Source: Cloeon dipterum
Lineage: Eukaryota > Arthropoda > Insecta > Ephemeroptera > Baetidae
Reading direction: 5' to 3'
DNA length: 64,000 bases
NCBI RefSeq assembly: GCF_949628265.1
Contig: NC_088786.1
Coordinates: 14,756,001-14,820,000, forward strand
Below the pieces are notes generated by a model that was given only the letters and a program-made list of their open reading frames with translations, made no database searches and was not told where the DNA came from. Shown here piece after piece: positions 14,501 through 25,319 of this stretch. Every line of letters starts with the position of its first letter. The stretch's first letter is position 1. Both the position numbers and the translations under genes were made by a program.

Positions 14501-16327
14501 ATAATTGACTATTCGCTGACAAAACTATAATTTCCAAATACACAAATACATACAATATAATACATGTTTTTCATAAGGTATCATCGGAATCTGGAAGCAT
14601 TGAATTATGGGACTTCAGTCGAGTATGAAAATTAAAAGATTGCGTCAACGCACATCATCGCAAAAAAGAGCCGTGAAGATAGCAGAGAAAGAGCATGGAA
14701 CCAAATTATCGTGCATGCTGGGCGCCTTCCTATTTGTCAGCAGCAATAATGATCCAGTGCACAGCATCAAAGCTTTCGCTTCTTTGTGCTTGCGTCCAAA
14801 AAGTCTGAAAGGAAGAGCACAACGATGTGCCACTTGACTCACACACAGAATGACAAGCGTGTGTAGCTCTAAAAAATCGATATCGAGGACGCATTTTATT
14901 AAAATTCTCATCGATATCAGATTATGATGTTAAAACAGCAGAATAGATAAAACGAATTGTTAAGCATATGGAGCATAAACTATTTTAATATTTTTTGTGT
15001 TGCAGAAATGTTAATTACACTTATAAGCCCAGTTGAAATTTAATTACATAATACAAAAAGAACATCGCATTTTTCATGTAAAAACATGAAATAAATACTC
15101 AATTTAATCAAAATTTTATCATTAACCTGCAGTGATGTTGATGTAAGTCAAATATTTTTATCACAAACTAGCTTCACTAAAGAGGCTTTTTAGCGTTATT
15201 TGACAACCATGTTGAGTGGGATTATGCAGTCTGGGCTTGACATTCTAAGTGTTAGTCTCTTATATGCATCTTAAAATTAACGGCTGAGAGTGAATTGAAG
15301 AATCAACCACTTACTTTAATTGCGGTGTTTGTGTCCACCTAATAAAGTAAATGGCTCGCGTTCGTGTCCCCGTTCAATTATTACTCTCATCCGCCTTAAT
15401 TTGATCATAATGAGAGCGAACTTAAGGGGGGGGGGCCGAAGGCAAACACACACATATTGCAGAGTGTTTGTGCCTCTCTTCCTTTGTATGCTATAATGGG
15501 TACGTGTGAGTTGCTGTGTTGGCTCAGCCGGCGGAATTGTTTCGAGCTTTTGCTTGTTTACTTGCCCAAGAAGGGACACCAGCGGCGAGAAGGGTCGCGT
15601 GTACGGTGTAGGTTGCAAGGGGTGGGTGGTGTTTGCGAGAGCAGGCAGGGTCAGCCATCTATTATGCTTAAGGGGCCGAATTCGGACTTTGCGACGCAAA
15701 CTATGCATCAGCCCCGGGACAAGATCTATGGATTTGGGAGTTGCGGCGATCTGCGCAGGAAAGCTGTTCATATTACGCAAGATCGACTTGCCCGTTCGCT
15801 CTCCCCAAGAGCCGCTGGCCATTATATTGTGTTTGTTTGACAAGCTTGTGGAGGTGACTCACCTTTGTGAAGAGAAAATATCGAGTTGCGCTGAGAGAAA
15901 TGCGAAAAATAAGGAAAATTTCTTATCCTTAAGGAACGTTATACGTATGCTGGAAGGCTTATTTATGCCCGCACCCAGCATATCAACATCCCAACCGGTT
16001 TTGATTTTTGGTCTACTTATGGTATTTTTTAATTGAAGAATATTTCTAGTTTTGACCGTTTTGACAAAATTCTTAAAAAATAAATAAACGAAATTTACTG
16101 CAACTCAATTCTGAATTGTATTTTTGTTTTCCTTGTGAAGTTTGAATTTGTTGGTGATTAATAAAAATATCTACAGTGAAAAAAGGTAGAAGAAAATATC
16201 TTTATTGCTACGTAAGATTATGTTTTTATATCGAGGGAAAGTAAAAAATGTTTCTAGGTAACAGGATTATATATTTTTTCCTAAAGATAGAGAAAATTAC
16301 CAACTAAACAGGGAAAGTTTTTTTGCT

Positions 16328-16480
16328 CTTTTTAACCCTGCCCGAGGACTGGGAAGGGCGCGCACTGCACTTAGCACGAATGCTGAAACCCGGGTCCTAA
16401 TAACACCGCGAACGGATAACATGGGCGCACCAGGCCGCACAGGGACCCAGCCCATACTGAAGGGCCACTACTTGCCTCCG
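16328..16480 (-). repeat. SINE-like repeat, copy 1 (truncated, minus)
   Basis: Reverse-strand copy of the interspersed repeat described at 28830-29260. It starts with the complement of the A-rich tail (gctctttttaaccctg), covers roughly the 3' 150 bp and breaks off after the segment complementary to CAGGGACCCAGCCC. It has several substitutions relative to the other copies, so it is an older insertion. Confidence 0.8.
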
Positions 16481-16922
16481 ACTGTTATTCTGTTTATGTA
16501 TTATTCTCTTTTGATTGTAAATATTTTCTAGATATAACTATGGACATAATTTTTGATCAACTCTGTTATCGGTTTTAAGCATTCGAAAGCAAATCGTGAG
16601 CGAAGCAATGAAACGCAGTATGCTCCTTCAAACATTTACCTTACCAGCATAATTTTGACTTGATCCTTTCTTGTAAGCAATACTGCTTTAACCTGTTCAG
16701 AATTTATGACTGAAAACTTCTCTGTTATCTACTACCGATTATAATGAGTGGGCCACTCAATTTTCTTTACTAATAAAAGCGGAAAGTACATTACAAAACA
16801 TGTTATTGTATTTACATCTTACGCCAAAGAAAGTTCAGTTTTAAACTTGCCGTTGCTGGATAGCTGTGTGCTAGTTTATTTGGGCCAAATCTACAATAAA
16901 CATGTCCTGCCAAGTGAAATAC

Positions 16923-17869
16923 ATGACACTTACATTGATATTTAGTTCCTTTGCCATCCTTTGTTACTTTATTGCCTTGGTTTCAACACACTGGATACAA
17001 AATGATGTAGACACGGAAAGGCTAGAACGGCTTGGTAGGTACACGCAATTCAAGTATTGATAGTTCATATTTAATTCCATCTAGGTATCAGCAAAGTCTA
17101 CTGGCGAACAATCATGGTCAACGAAACGATGATTGGGCTTGGCCCCAGGAACTCGACAGAGACACGCTTGCCGCTCGTTGGTGTGAGCGCTGACGAATTT
17201 TTAATGCCAAGTAATATACAACAACTATACTACGCACTATGCAAGAACAGCTCATGACGCATATTATTATATTAATTTAAATTTACAGCCTCGTTTCATA
17301 TCGCTCAGGCTTGCTACTATGCACGCAGCATCAGCTTAGGATTGTTGGTTATTTGCCTCTACATGCATTCGTGGAAAGCTGACAATGAGCTAGACGTTGA
17401 ACCCTCCACAATCACAAATTTGAGGGCGATATACGCCTGCTGTATTATATCAGGTACACATAGCAGATAAGAGCAAAATTATTAATGGATTCAGATCTTG
17501 ATAATATATACTAACTATAAAAACGATTTCATTTCCATTGGAAACAGTTAACCTGTATTCGAGTTTAATCTGTCACATACTGAATTTTCAGCACTATTAG
17601 GAATGGCTAGTTTAATTTCCTTCACCATCTGTAGCGGCTATGACGAATGGACACCATACAGCGAGCACAACTACTTCGGATGGGCGTTTTACGTTGCAAG
17701 TTTGAGTGTCGCATCGATGTGGCTGGCTTCAATTGCTACCCTCGCAGATGTTTTATGGCAAAAAAAAGCAAACTACAATTCAAAGCAAGATCTTGCGAAT
17801 AATGAATATGAAATGGTCGATATGAAGAAATCTAAAGAAGAAAACGAACCTCTCTATATAGATGTTTAA
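16923..17869 (+). CDS. Claudin/PMP22-like four-transmembrane protein, paralogue B
   Basis: Four exons, 16923-17034, 17085-17210, 17289-17453 and 17592-17869, all joined in phase 1, encode about 226 residues. TM1 (LIFSSFAILCYFIALVSTHW) ends in the T-H-W typical of claudin-family first helices. It is followed by an extracellular loop with NET and NST glycosylation sequons, TM2 (YARSISLGLLVICLYMH), TM3 (AIYACCIISALLGMASLISF) and TM4 (FYVASLSVASMWLASIATL). The acidic C-tail contains NEYEMVDMKK and ends in YIDV, which could be a PDZ ligand (inference). Shared words with paralogue A (W-[IL]-Q-N-D, S-E-H-N-Y-F-x-W-x-F-Y) and identical intron phases show duplication. The classic W-GLW-C-C loop motif is missing, so it is a divergent member; exact function unknown. 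Confidence 0.8.
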
Positions 17870-17932
17870 ATGAAGCTTTTCATCGACTCAATACACAGAT
17901 ACTTAACTTGCATCTGGAATAACTGTATTTAA

Positions 17933-17938
17933 AATAAA
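17933..17938 (+). terminator. Poly(A) signal of claudin-like paralogue B
   Basis: AATAAA 64 nt after the stop codon at 17869, followed by a T-rich stretch. Confidence 0.6.
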
Positions 17939-20900
17939 ATGTTTTTTTTTGAAGGCCTATCTGTGAGTTTTTTTACTTTACCAAAAAGAAGAAAAATTGA
18001 CCTATCCGTCATAAATTAGATACATTAAAATGTATAAATTATTTAAGTCTGGTTTCCATTTTTACAAAATCAAATATGAACTTCTTTTCGCTTATAATTA
18101 ATGTAAAATACTGTTAATATGCTTCTAATCTCAATTTGCAACAGCCAAGTTAGGCTGACAAAGAAAAGAACGAAATATGACAATTTGCTTGATTTTGATG
18201 CACCTCTTCACGATCTATCCAAACGGTGGGTGAGGGCTGGCTTGAGAGGAAATTTTTCATTATAAGCAAAAAAGATTATGAATAAGTTTGTAATCGGCAC
18301 ACACGTTTTGTATAGCATAAAAACCTGGGTGCCAATTTTCAAGAAATTTTGATCTAGGGAAATTATTAGCTTTGGTTCTTTTCAGAAAATATTTTATGTA
18401 AAGATAATATACGAGTTAGAGTATCGACATGGACTCTTTCTGGTTGTCAAAGCAGGTGGGTTTTAATTTAACAAAACCTACAGAACTAGGTATGTCAAAA
18501 CGCGTGTTAACCTTAACGCAGAGGCTGCATTGTTTTAACGCTAATGCCCCGATTGAGTTTATTTGGTGGTAGAGGGTGTGTCTGTCTGTGCGGTTTATTC
18601 TCTCTTTGCGTTGCGAGAGGCCATGAGAAAATAGACTCTCATTGCTGCTAATCCCGTCCCGTAAATCCTATACAAGCCGCGATAAGGAAAATTGTTTCTG
18701 TTTTATTGTCAGACGGTGTTTGGAACGAGAAACGAGAGCGGCGTAAATCTGCTTGGCAGAGCTGAGCTAAGCTCGTCGGAGACAACAATGAGCTTTCGAA
18801 CGCCCAGCCTGCTGGTGCGAAATTCGCTAAATATATCATTTCCAGACTCACTCGCTCTAATCCTTCATCTAGTGGCTCGCACAAACACACATTTCGAGAG
18901 CACGCAAGTATTCCCTGCATTGAAAGCAGCTAGCGGTGCTCGATCGATTTCCATTGGCACAGCTGACACGTTTTATCAAATTTTCGGACGGCCGGTTCGC
19001 AGAGGAACTCACTCTCGCGCATATATTTAAATGAAGCTGCTGCCGGGTCGGTCGGTTGTGAACGAATCACAGCAAGGAAACCCGAACATGATGACAGTTT
19101 TGCTGGCAGCATCCACATCGAGTGATGCGGCCAAAAATTATTGTATGGAAGTGCCACTTCATTCAATCTCCGTCACAAGCATAAGTGGCACGCTCCCTCA
19201 CTGCCGCTGTTTTAAAAATATAAATTTCAACATTCATTTTAGCATGCTACTGCCACATTTGTTGGCAGTACATATTATTCGTTGTACTTGATACTCATGT
19301 GATTTCAACATTGCTGAAATATACACCATTAAACCATATTATTACTTTTATCCTTTTATCTAAAAATTAAATACAGATTTCACGTTCAACTTTGTGAACC
19401 GGCCACGCATCAATAGCAACGAATTGGGTTAAGCTTGAAATATGTCATTGTAGTGCAATCGCGTAGTGTTAGCATGCCTTCATGATTGATCAATTAATGA
19501 AATAATCGGGTCAGATATCTTCTAATCACCATGAAAATAATTACGATAGTTGAAGATAATGTGAGAAGTAAACAGCAAAAACTAACCTTTGTGCATTACG
19601 ATCTCGCATTATTTTAACCAGCTTGCTCATTTGATCGCAAAAATTTAATGATATGCACATTAACTTTTTAACTCGATTTAATTCACATTTGCTCACAGGT
19701 CATTTAAACGTTGGAATTGTATTAAAGCCATTTTCAAAATAAATATTTAGCCAAATTTTGAGCACACGTACAGTCTCACGATCTACCGTAATGCTTTTAT
19801 TCTACGATTTTAACTAAAAAAGCATTCGATGACATCATATCAAACTATCATTCGTCATTTGACTCACCATACATAAAATTGTTTACATAAAGGACTTGTT
19901 TATGGTAAAACACCGTTTTTAATGTTTTACAAAGAAGATAACTTTTTTGGAGAAGAATTTCCTACCGGATTAAATCACGTATATATGAGGCTAGAAAAAT
20001 CAAGCAAATAAAGTAAGGATATGTGTTTGGTTTTACTGATTGTTTAATATTGTTTACAAATGGAGAAAACTCTCGCCTCTCTTCATTTTTGGGACTTTTA
20101 GTAAAAAACATTTTTTTACCTTAAAATTTAACATCCGCAGCCAATATTAAAATAATTCCAATTATGTATTTTGACAAAAAATTTATTTGTTATTTCCTTT
20201 TTTTTCAGTAGTTTATATTTTAAAAGAAATTATAATGTGTTATTTCTCAACGCAGTCAAAGTTACAATCCGCCTTTCATTCACAGAATTCGATTTTCGGA
20301 GTTGGGATAACGAAAAATTAAGGATCGCCCTCGTTCCCGAGCCTTAAACCTGGAATTTCACCATTTATTAACAAGTACTTTAAGCAAATGTAAGTTTCGC
20401 CTAAAAATTTAAACGCCGAAAAATCCCATCCTATCGACCTCCAAATTCGCGGAGAACTGCTCTGCTTATTTTATACTCGCAAAGAGTCTAAACTCACAGA
20501 GGATTTTCTCTCAACACTGGAGCGGTCATCAAAAGGGCCCTCTGCCTGGGTACTTCAGTGTTGTTTTGAATTGTTTTTCCTCACTCATGACGAGAGCCAA
20601 AGCGAAAAATTAAGTGCTATGTGATTAAAAAGGTAGCGCCGCCGAGAGACAGCTCAAGGCCCTCAGGCCGATGCTGGCCAGCGCAGTTTTCCCGCTTACT
20701 ACTGGCACGCTTCACGTCGTAAACAGCAAGCGTGACTTTTTAAGCACCGATTCGAGCGTCACCCCTTTTATTCAGAGACGGACTCCACTGAAAAGGATGA
20801 GAGGAGCTTTTGCAGGCGAACTAATTATGTCCGCAAAAGACATAATAGCTTTGAAAGTGGTTTCATTTTCATGAGATTTAATAAACTCATTTCCCGCCAA

Positions 20901-22297
20901 TTGACGCTAGCCATAAAGAGCAGTTAAAAAAAAATCGTTCTAGGATACTATGGCTATGTGACCTTTGGATTTATAAGTACTTTTATTTTCCATGCTTTTA
21001 CAATAATATTATTTACAGATTGGTATCATCGAGGTACATCACTACACTATTTTATAGGAAATCAAACAAATATTTTTCATAGGAAACAGGAAGAAACCAA
21101 ATGTCATCAATACATAATAATTTTAGTTAAATATTCAAAAGAAGGTAAAAACTAAGTGTGTTTACGTGTCTCTTATGATTTCAATAACAATCACAGGAAC
21201 GTCTCTTTGTGTAGAGAGTGTGGACGCTCGAGTGCAGCTAATTAAATCGTGTCCAGGTATTTGGCTCCTCTGATTACGAGAGACAGGTAAGACTATCTAA
21301 TATATACCCATCTTCTGTATAGGTTCTTTAAAAATCATTCACACGCCTTTGCAACGTGGAAAAAATTCAGGTCTTGTTCGTTTTAGTGGCAATGCAAGAA
21401 TAATTAAATAAAGTTATTATTTAATCAATTAATTAAGGTTCGGGTAAAAGAGATAAATCAACTCTAAAAAGAGAAAGAAATGTCCCAGGGTTTTATTTTA
21501 TATTTTTCGCTATATACGAAAATAAATCATTTTTTTTACTTTGCATAAAATTATTTATATTTTGTTTTTCTAAAGTTAGTTTAATTTTTTCCTCAAACTG
21601 ATAAAAATGCTAAAATTTTCAAAATGAACGCAACATTTTTACAATAAGCACGTATAAATTCAACAGTTGCAAAAGTCCCTTAGTATTTGAAGAAGCTAAC
21701 AATAGATTGTTCCAGAGATCACTTTAGATTTTAATGCACTTTCCGCTGCGAAAGGCTACATCCAGTTGTTGTGCATTATGCTCTTTTAAAGATTTCATTT
21801 CATGCTGCAAAAAATCAATCAAGTAAATCACCTTAGAAACATCAGCAAAGATAATTTATTTAAAAAATTTGTTGTTCACGATACCACCATGCGCCGTCAA
21901 AAGAAAGCATTTAAAGTGTAGAATGCAGGATGAGACGGAAGCAGTGGATTCGCAGCAGAAGTGCTTAAAATCGTAGGTAAACGGTGGCGCCATCTGATGT
22001 TGGCTTTGAACACTAAGACCTTTTTAGAAAATTAGTGAATTGAGATGAAACGATGTCTCGAAAAACTGTCTAAATAAGCCTTCAGAAATCTTCTAAAATG
22101 TCTAGTGTGTACGGAAATCAGGCTCTAAATAGTCGACTGCCGAAAAAAGTCTAAAATTCACAGCCCCAATTCTTACAAAGCTAATCATTTCTAAATCGAG
22201 AAAACAAGCTAACATCAACATTGTCAACATTTGTTTAACATAAAAGTGTTTTAATATATTAATTCGTTTAAGGCACTATAACCTTATAAAACAAGAG
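17939..22297. other. Intergenic stretch without a supported gene
   Basis: About 4.4 kb. A GC-richer block at 18.5-19.2 kb and another at 20.3-20.9 kb carry overlapping ORFs on both strands without domain features. The rest is AT-rich. No RNA gene or clear repeat recognised. Confidence 0.4.
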
Positions 22298-23689
22298 TCA
22301 TTTTGGATGCTGTGATTTCTTCTGGTGTTTGCGTTTGGAACGGGTCTGATTGGGTTTGGTACGTGGAGGAGCTTGGCTCGAGCCATTGCCTGAGTCTAGG
22401 GGAAGAACATCAGGAGAGATCATGGTGGGAGTTTTGTCTTCAGATACCTCAAAATTGCCAGCTTCAGGATGATACCATATATTTTCCTGGCTATGGTTCT
22501 TACAATCCGCAGGAGCCATTTGAGGAGTAGCGTTTAAGTAAGGCTGAATTTGCCAGCCATAATTTTGTGTGTAGGTGGGCGCATAGTTGTTCCATTGATG
22601 TGCATATTGATTTGTGGGTATCAATAGCATTGTTGGGTAGTGCTGGGCAAGCGGATATTGGGCGAAGAAAATTTGATTTTCATAATATATATTAGGGTGG
22701 CGGCTTTGAGCTTGTTCTGTGGACTGATTTGAGCTTCTCGGAACTGTTGGAATAAATTCTTGAGCCTCAGGGTTGAGTATAGATTTACGCGCAGTTTTTT
22801 CATCTGATGCAATTTTGAAAGCAGCTATCACTTCAGTATCTAAGGCATGCGGGGAATCTGCGGAATTCAGAGTCGGGATAGCAGACTCTGAAGCCTCGGT
22901 CTTTAGAGATGCAGAAGTAGATTTTGGCGTAACATCCGGATTTAAGTTTAGAGAAACATTTTCCAGGGATTCATTTTTCACGTTAGAGAAAACAGATTCC
23001 GAAGCTGCAGTGTCCAGACAATCAAATTTCTGCAATTATTTTAAATTAATATCAATATTCACATCCTACTGATGAAGCATAGCAATAAACTTGCTTTCCT
23101 TTACTTACTCATAAATATTTTTAATTAATTTTTATTGGAAATTTATAAACTGAAATTAATGTTGCTATGGTGTTGAATGATAGACAAACATTTGTTTTTA
23201 AGAAAATAATTTTCAAACTTAGAGAAAAAACGTGTGGGTGAATTTAATTCTACAGTTTTTTCAACGGCTTCTCCAAAAGCGAAAATGCATGAATAGAAGG
23301 TTAAAATAAATTGAAAAAACTATTTAAAAGATGAAAAATTATTATCACACGCTCTCATACTGTGTAGCAGCTGTTTAGGCTCCGCAGGCCTCATCAGCTC
23401 GTTTCTCTTTTCGTTTGCACTCTGAATTGAGTGTAAGCAGCCGTTTTAAACGATCTCGTTGGCTCAAAATTCTCTACAGCTAATACTGCGTGGCTATGAA
23501 TTTTGTTATTGAGGTAAATTAATGCTAATGGCAGCTGTTTCGGTCACGTAGGCTTCATCCCCAAGGATGAATATAATAAAACATCCATCTTATAAATAAT
23601 AATATTTAAAGCAGAATACTTGCCTCTGGATTTTCAGGAGCTTGCATAGATGTTTCTGGTGTTTCATGATTTGATTTCGAGCTTTTCAT
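22298..23689 (-). CDS. Disordered PAM2-motif protein (PABP-binding candidate)
   Basis: Two exons are supported: 23689-23624 (22 residues) and 23029-22298. They join in phase 0 to about 265 residues. The key feature is SILNPEAQEFIPTVP at residues about 105-119. It fits the PAM2 consensus ([ST]-x-L-N-x-x-A-x-x-F-x-P), a short linear motif that binds the MLLE domain of cytoplasmic poly(A)-binding protein, as in ataxin-2, PAIPs, TOB and eRF3. The rest is low-complexity: a Ser/Thr/Glu-rich N-part, a Tyr/Gln/Asn/Pro-rich middle and a basic Lys/Arg/Gln tail (TRSKRKHQKKSQHP). Such tracts suggest an RNA-granule or mRNA-regulation role (inference). The intron between the exons begins with GCAAGT, a GC-AG donor, the only join in frame. 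The ORF stays open upstream of the chosen ATG for some 15 codons, so the true start may lie further 5'. Not assigned to a named family. Confidence 0.7.
22739..22783 (-). other. PAM2 motif
   Basis: These 15 codons encode SILNPEAQEFIPTVP. The invariant Leu, Asn, Ala, Phe and Pro of PAM2 are all present at the right spacing, which is why a poly(A)-binding-protein interaction is proposed for the enclosing gene. Confidence 0.8.
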
Positions 23690-24320
23690 GTTGCCTGCGA
23701 CAGGATGAGCTTGAGGGGTCGACGACACTAGTTGGACCCACTAAATCGGGCTGAGAAGACTAGATATTAAGCTGCGTATTTGGATTTTTCACCCTAGGTA
23801 CCTGTATAAATTCGTAATGGGAGTGTCGTGGGAAAGCTGGTCTGGTTTGGATCAAAAGAAAGGGGGCTATGGGGATGAAATCCACCACACGAATGAGCTA
23901 TATCCGATATCAAACTCGGCTAGAAATGACTTATTGATGGTTTCCAAATATTTGTGGGTAATACTACGTCATCAACATTAACTCAAAACACTCCCAACTT
24001 AAAAATAATAAAATAAACTAAACATCTTATTTAGGAATAATATTGTTATATTGCGAGCTGTTGCTAATCTTATATTATTATAATTTGTCTTTAAACGCTA
24101 TTACATGATGACATTAAATTTAATGTGTTATGAATAGAAATCCCTTAAATTGAAATCAAGTCAACCGTAACTTAGACAAGGACTTTTGATGATAGCGATG
24201 ATAGATATACTATTAAACGAAAAAGGGAAAATCAGTCGAATGGAGTGATTTAAAATTAATTAATTAATGGTTTATTAAACGCAAAATATGCGTGCAACTG
24301 CAACACTCTACATTAAAAGG
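23690..24320. other. Intergenic or upstream intron sequence
   Basis: AT-rich sequence between the PAM2 gene and the orphan ORF. On the minus strand an open frame continues from the PAM2 exon up to about 23745, where an acceptor-like TTTAG occurs, so an upstream exon of that gene may lie here or further right. Nothing else recognised. Confidence 0.35.
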
Positions 24321-24324
24321 TTAA

Positions 24325-24756
24325 TCAATTTTTACAAATTTTCGCTGCTTCTCTCAAAGTAAATTTTCTTGCTGTACACTTTTGGATATTATATTTTCCA
24401 CAAGACTCGCCACAGAATTTACATCTACAATCATTATTAGGTTCATAGTGAAACGTTACATTATTACAGAAAATATGGTGATAGCCATGACAAGCAAATC
24501 TTGCAAAAATATGTTTATCAGGAAAATCAGGGCCACGCCAGTTGTCATTAATCAAAGTTTCAGTCTCAAAAAATTCAGAACAAATTAACAATCTATTTGT
24601 TTTCTTTGCTTCAGAGAACTTTATATATACATCAGTCTCTGGTAGATTAAATCTATCTTTTAAGTCAGTTACATAGAAATTAGAGTGATTTAAAATACAA
24701 ATAGGTTTTACCGCATTATTGTTTATTTGCCTATTTGGAGAAGCAACGAATCTTCA
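24325..24756 (-). pseudogene. Unrecognised Cys-rich ORF, apparently 5'-incomplete
   Basis: An open frame of about 143 codons ends at 24325 and is strikingly protein-like. The N-part has NHSNFYVTDLKDRFNLPETD, and the C-part is rich in Cys and His (FACHGYHHIFC, CRCKFCGESC, LREAAKICKN). No ATG suits the 5' end. An in-frame TGA at about 24757 separates it from a further 11 open codons upstream, so it is either an exon or a broken gene. Codon use is much more AT-biased than in the neighbouring spliced genes. I do not recognise the family. It faces away from the ORF at 25012-25317, and the two could be parts of one insertion. An exon of a host gene, a transposon gene or an old DNA-virus gene are all possible. 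Confidence 0.4.
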
Positions 24757-25011
24757 AGTAATAAAAGCAATCTTCTCTTTTTCATTCCACTATAAATTAT
24801 TGAAAAATGAAAATTACAATCACCAAGTCATTTTTATATAAGTATCAAAGCTATTTTTATTTTGGTAAATAACACAAATTCAATGTGAAAAATATATCGA
24901 CCCATATTTAATAATACCGTGGCAGTGTTGCTTCGCATCTAAATAATTTCGTGTATTTAGAATATTCTATAATATCACTTTTAATAATTAATAAACACAA
25001 TTTTTATCAAA

Positions 25012-25317
25012 ATGTTTCTCGCCAAACACAGTATTAATGCTTTCAATACCATTTTCGGCTTCTATTTATTTCACAAATATTTATATCCTCTAGTAAAATT
25101 ATTATTACAATATAAAGATAAAAGGTGGTTGGTACAAATCATCCAAATTCCAATCTCAGTCTCCTCAACTATAACAATTTATATTACAATTTCTAGGATT
25201 CAATTAAATTCCTTACTGTGGTTGATGGGAGATACTAGTTGGGCACGTTTACGCCAAATTTTACCCTTGCTTATTTTTTATTATCATTATAAGCTAGCTG
25301 TATTCCCAATGAAATGA
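25012..25317 (+). CDS. Small hydrophobic ORF, 101 aa, unrecognised
   Basis: A single uninterrupted ATG-to-stop frame with several hydrophobic stretches (FNTIFGFYLFHKYLYPLVKLL, ISVSSTITIYITI, QILPLLIFYYHYKLAVF) separated by basic patches, as in a small membrane protein. The composition is AT-driven (many Ile, Tyr, Leu, Lys), so part of the hydrophobicity could come from base composition alone. The ATG follows an AT-rich 250-bp spacer shared with the divergent ORF at 24325-24756. No family recognised; it could be chance. Confidence 0.3.
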   Translation: MFLAKHSINAFNTIFGFYLFHKYLYPLVKLLLQYKDKRWLVQIIQIPISVSSTITIYITISRIQLNSLLWLMGDTSWARLRQILPLLIFYYHYKLAVFPMK

Positions 25318-25319
25318 AC

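Larger units (their letters stand above)
13839..16922. other. Spacer between the two divergent claudin-like genes
   Basis: About 3.1 kb separating the starts of the two paralogues, so it should contain both promoters. It holds a GC-rich patch at 14230-14500 and a short truncated copy of the SINE-like repeat at 16328-16480. ORFs at 15316-16036 on both strands overlap each other heavily and lack protein-like features. Confidence 0.5.

Noticed and set aside
15316-16036. Overlapping ORFs of 127-176 codons on both strands
   Set aside because: Three mutually overlapping frames in a GC-richer block, no domain features, no splice partners; chance ORFs.
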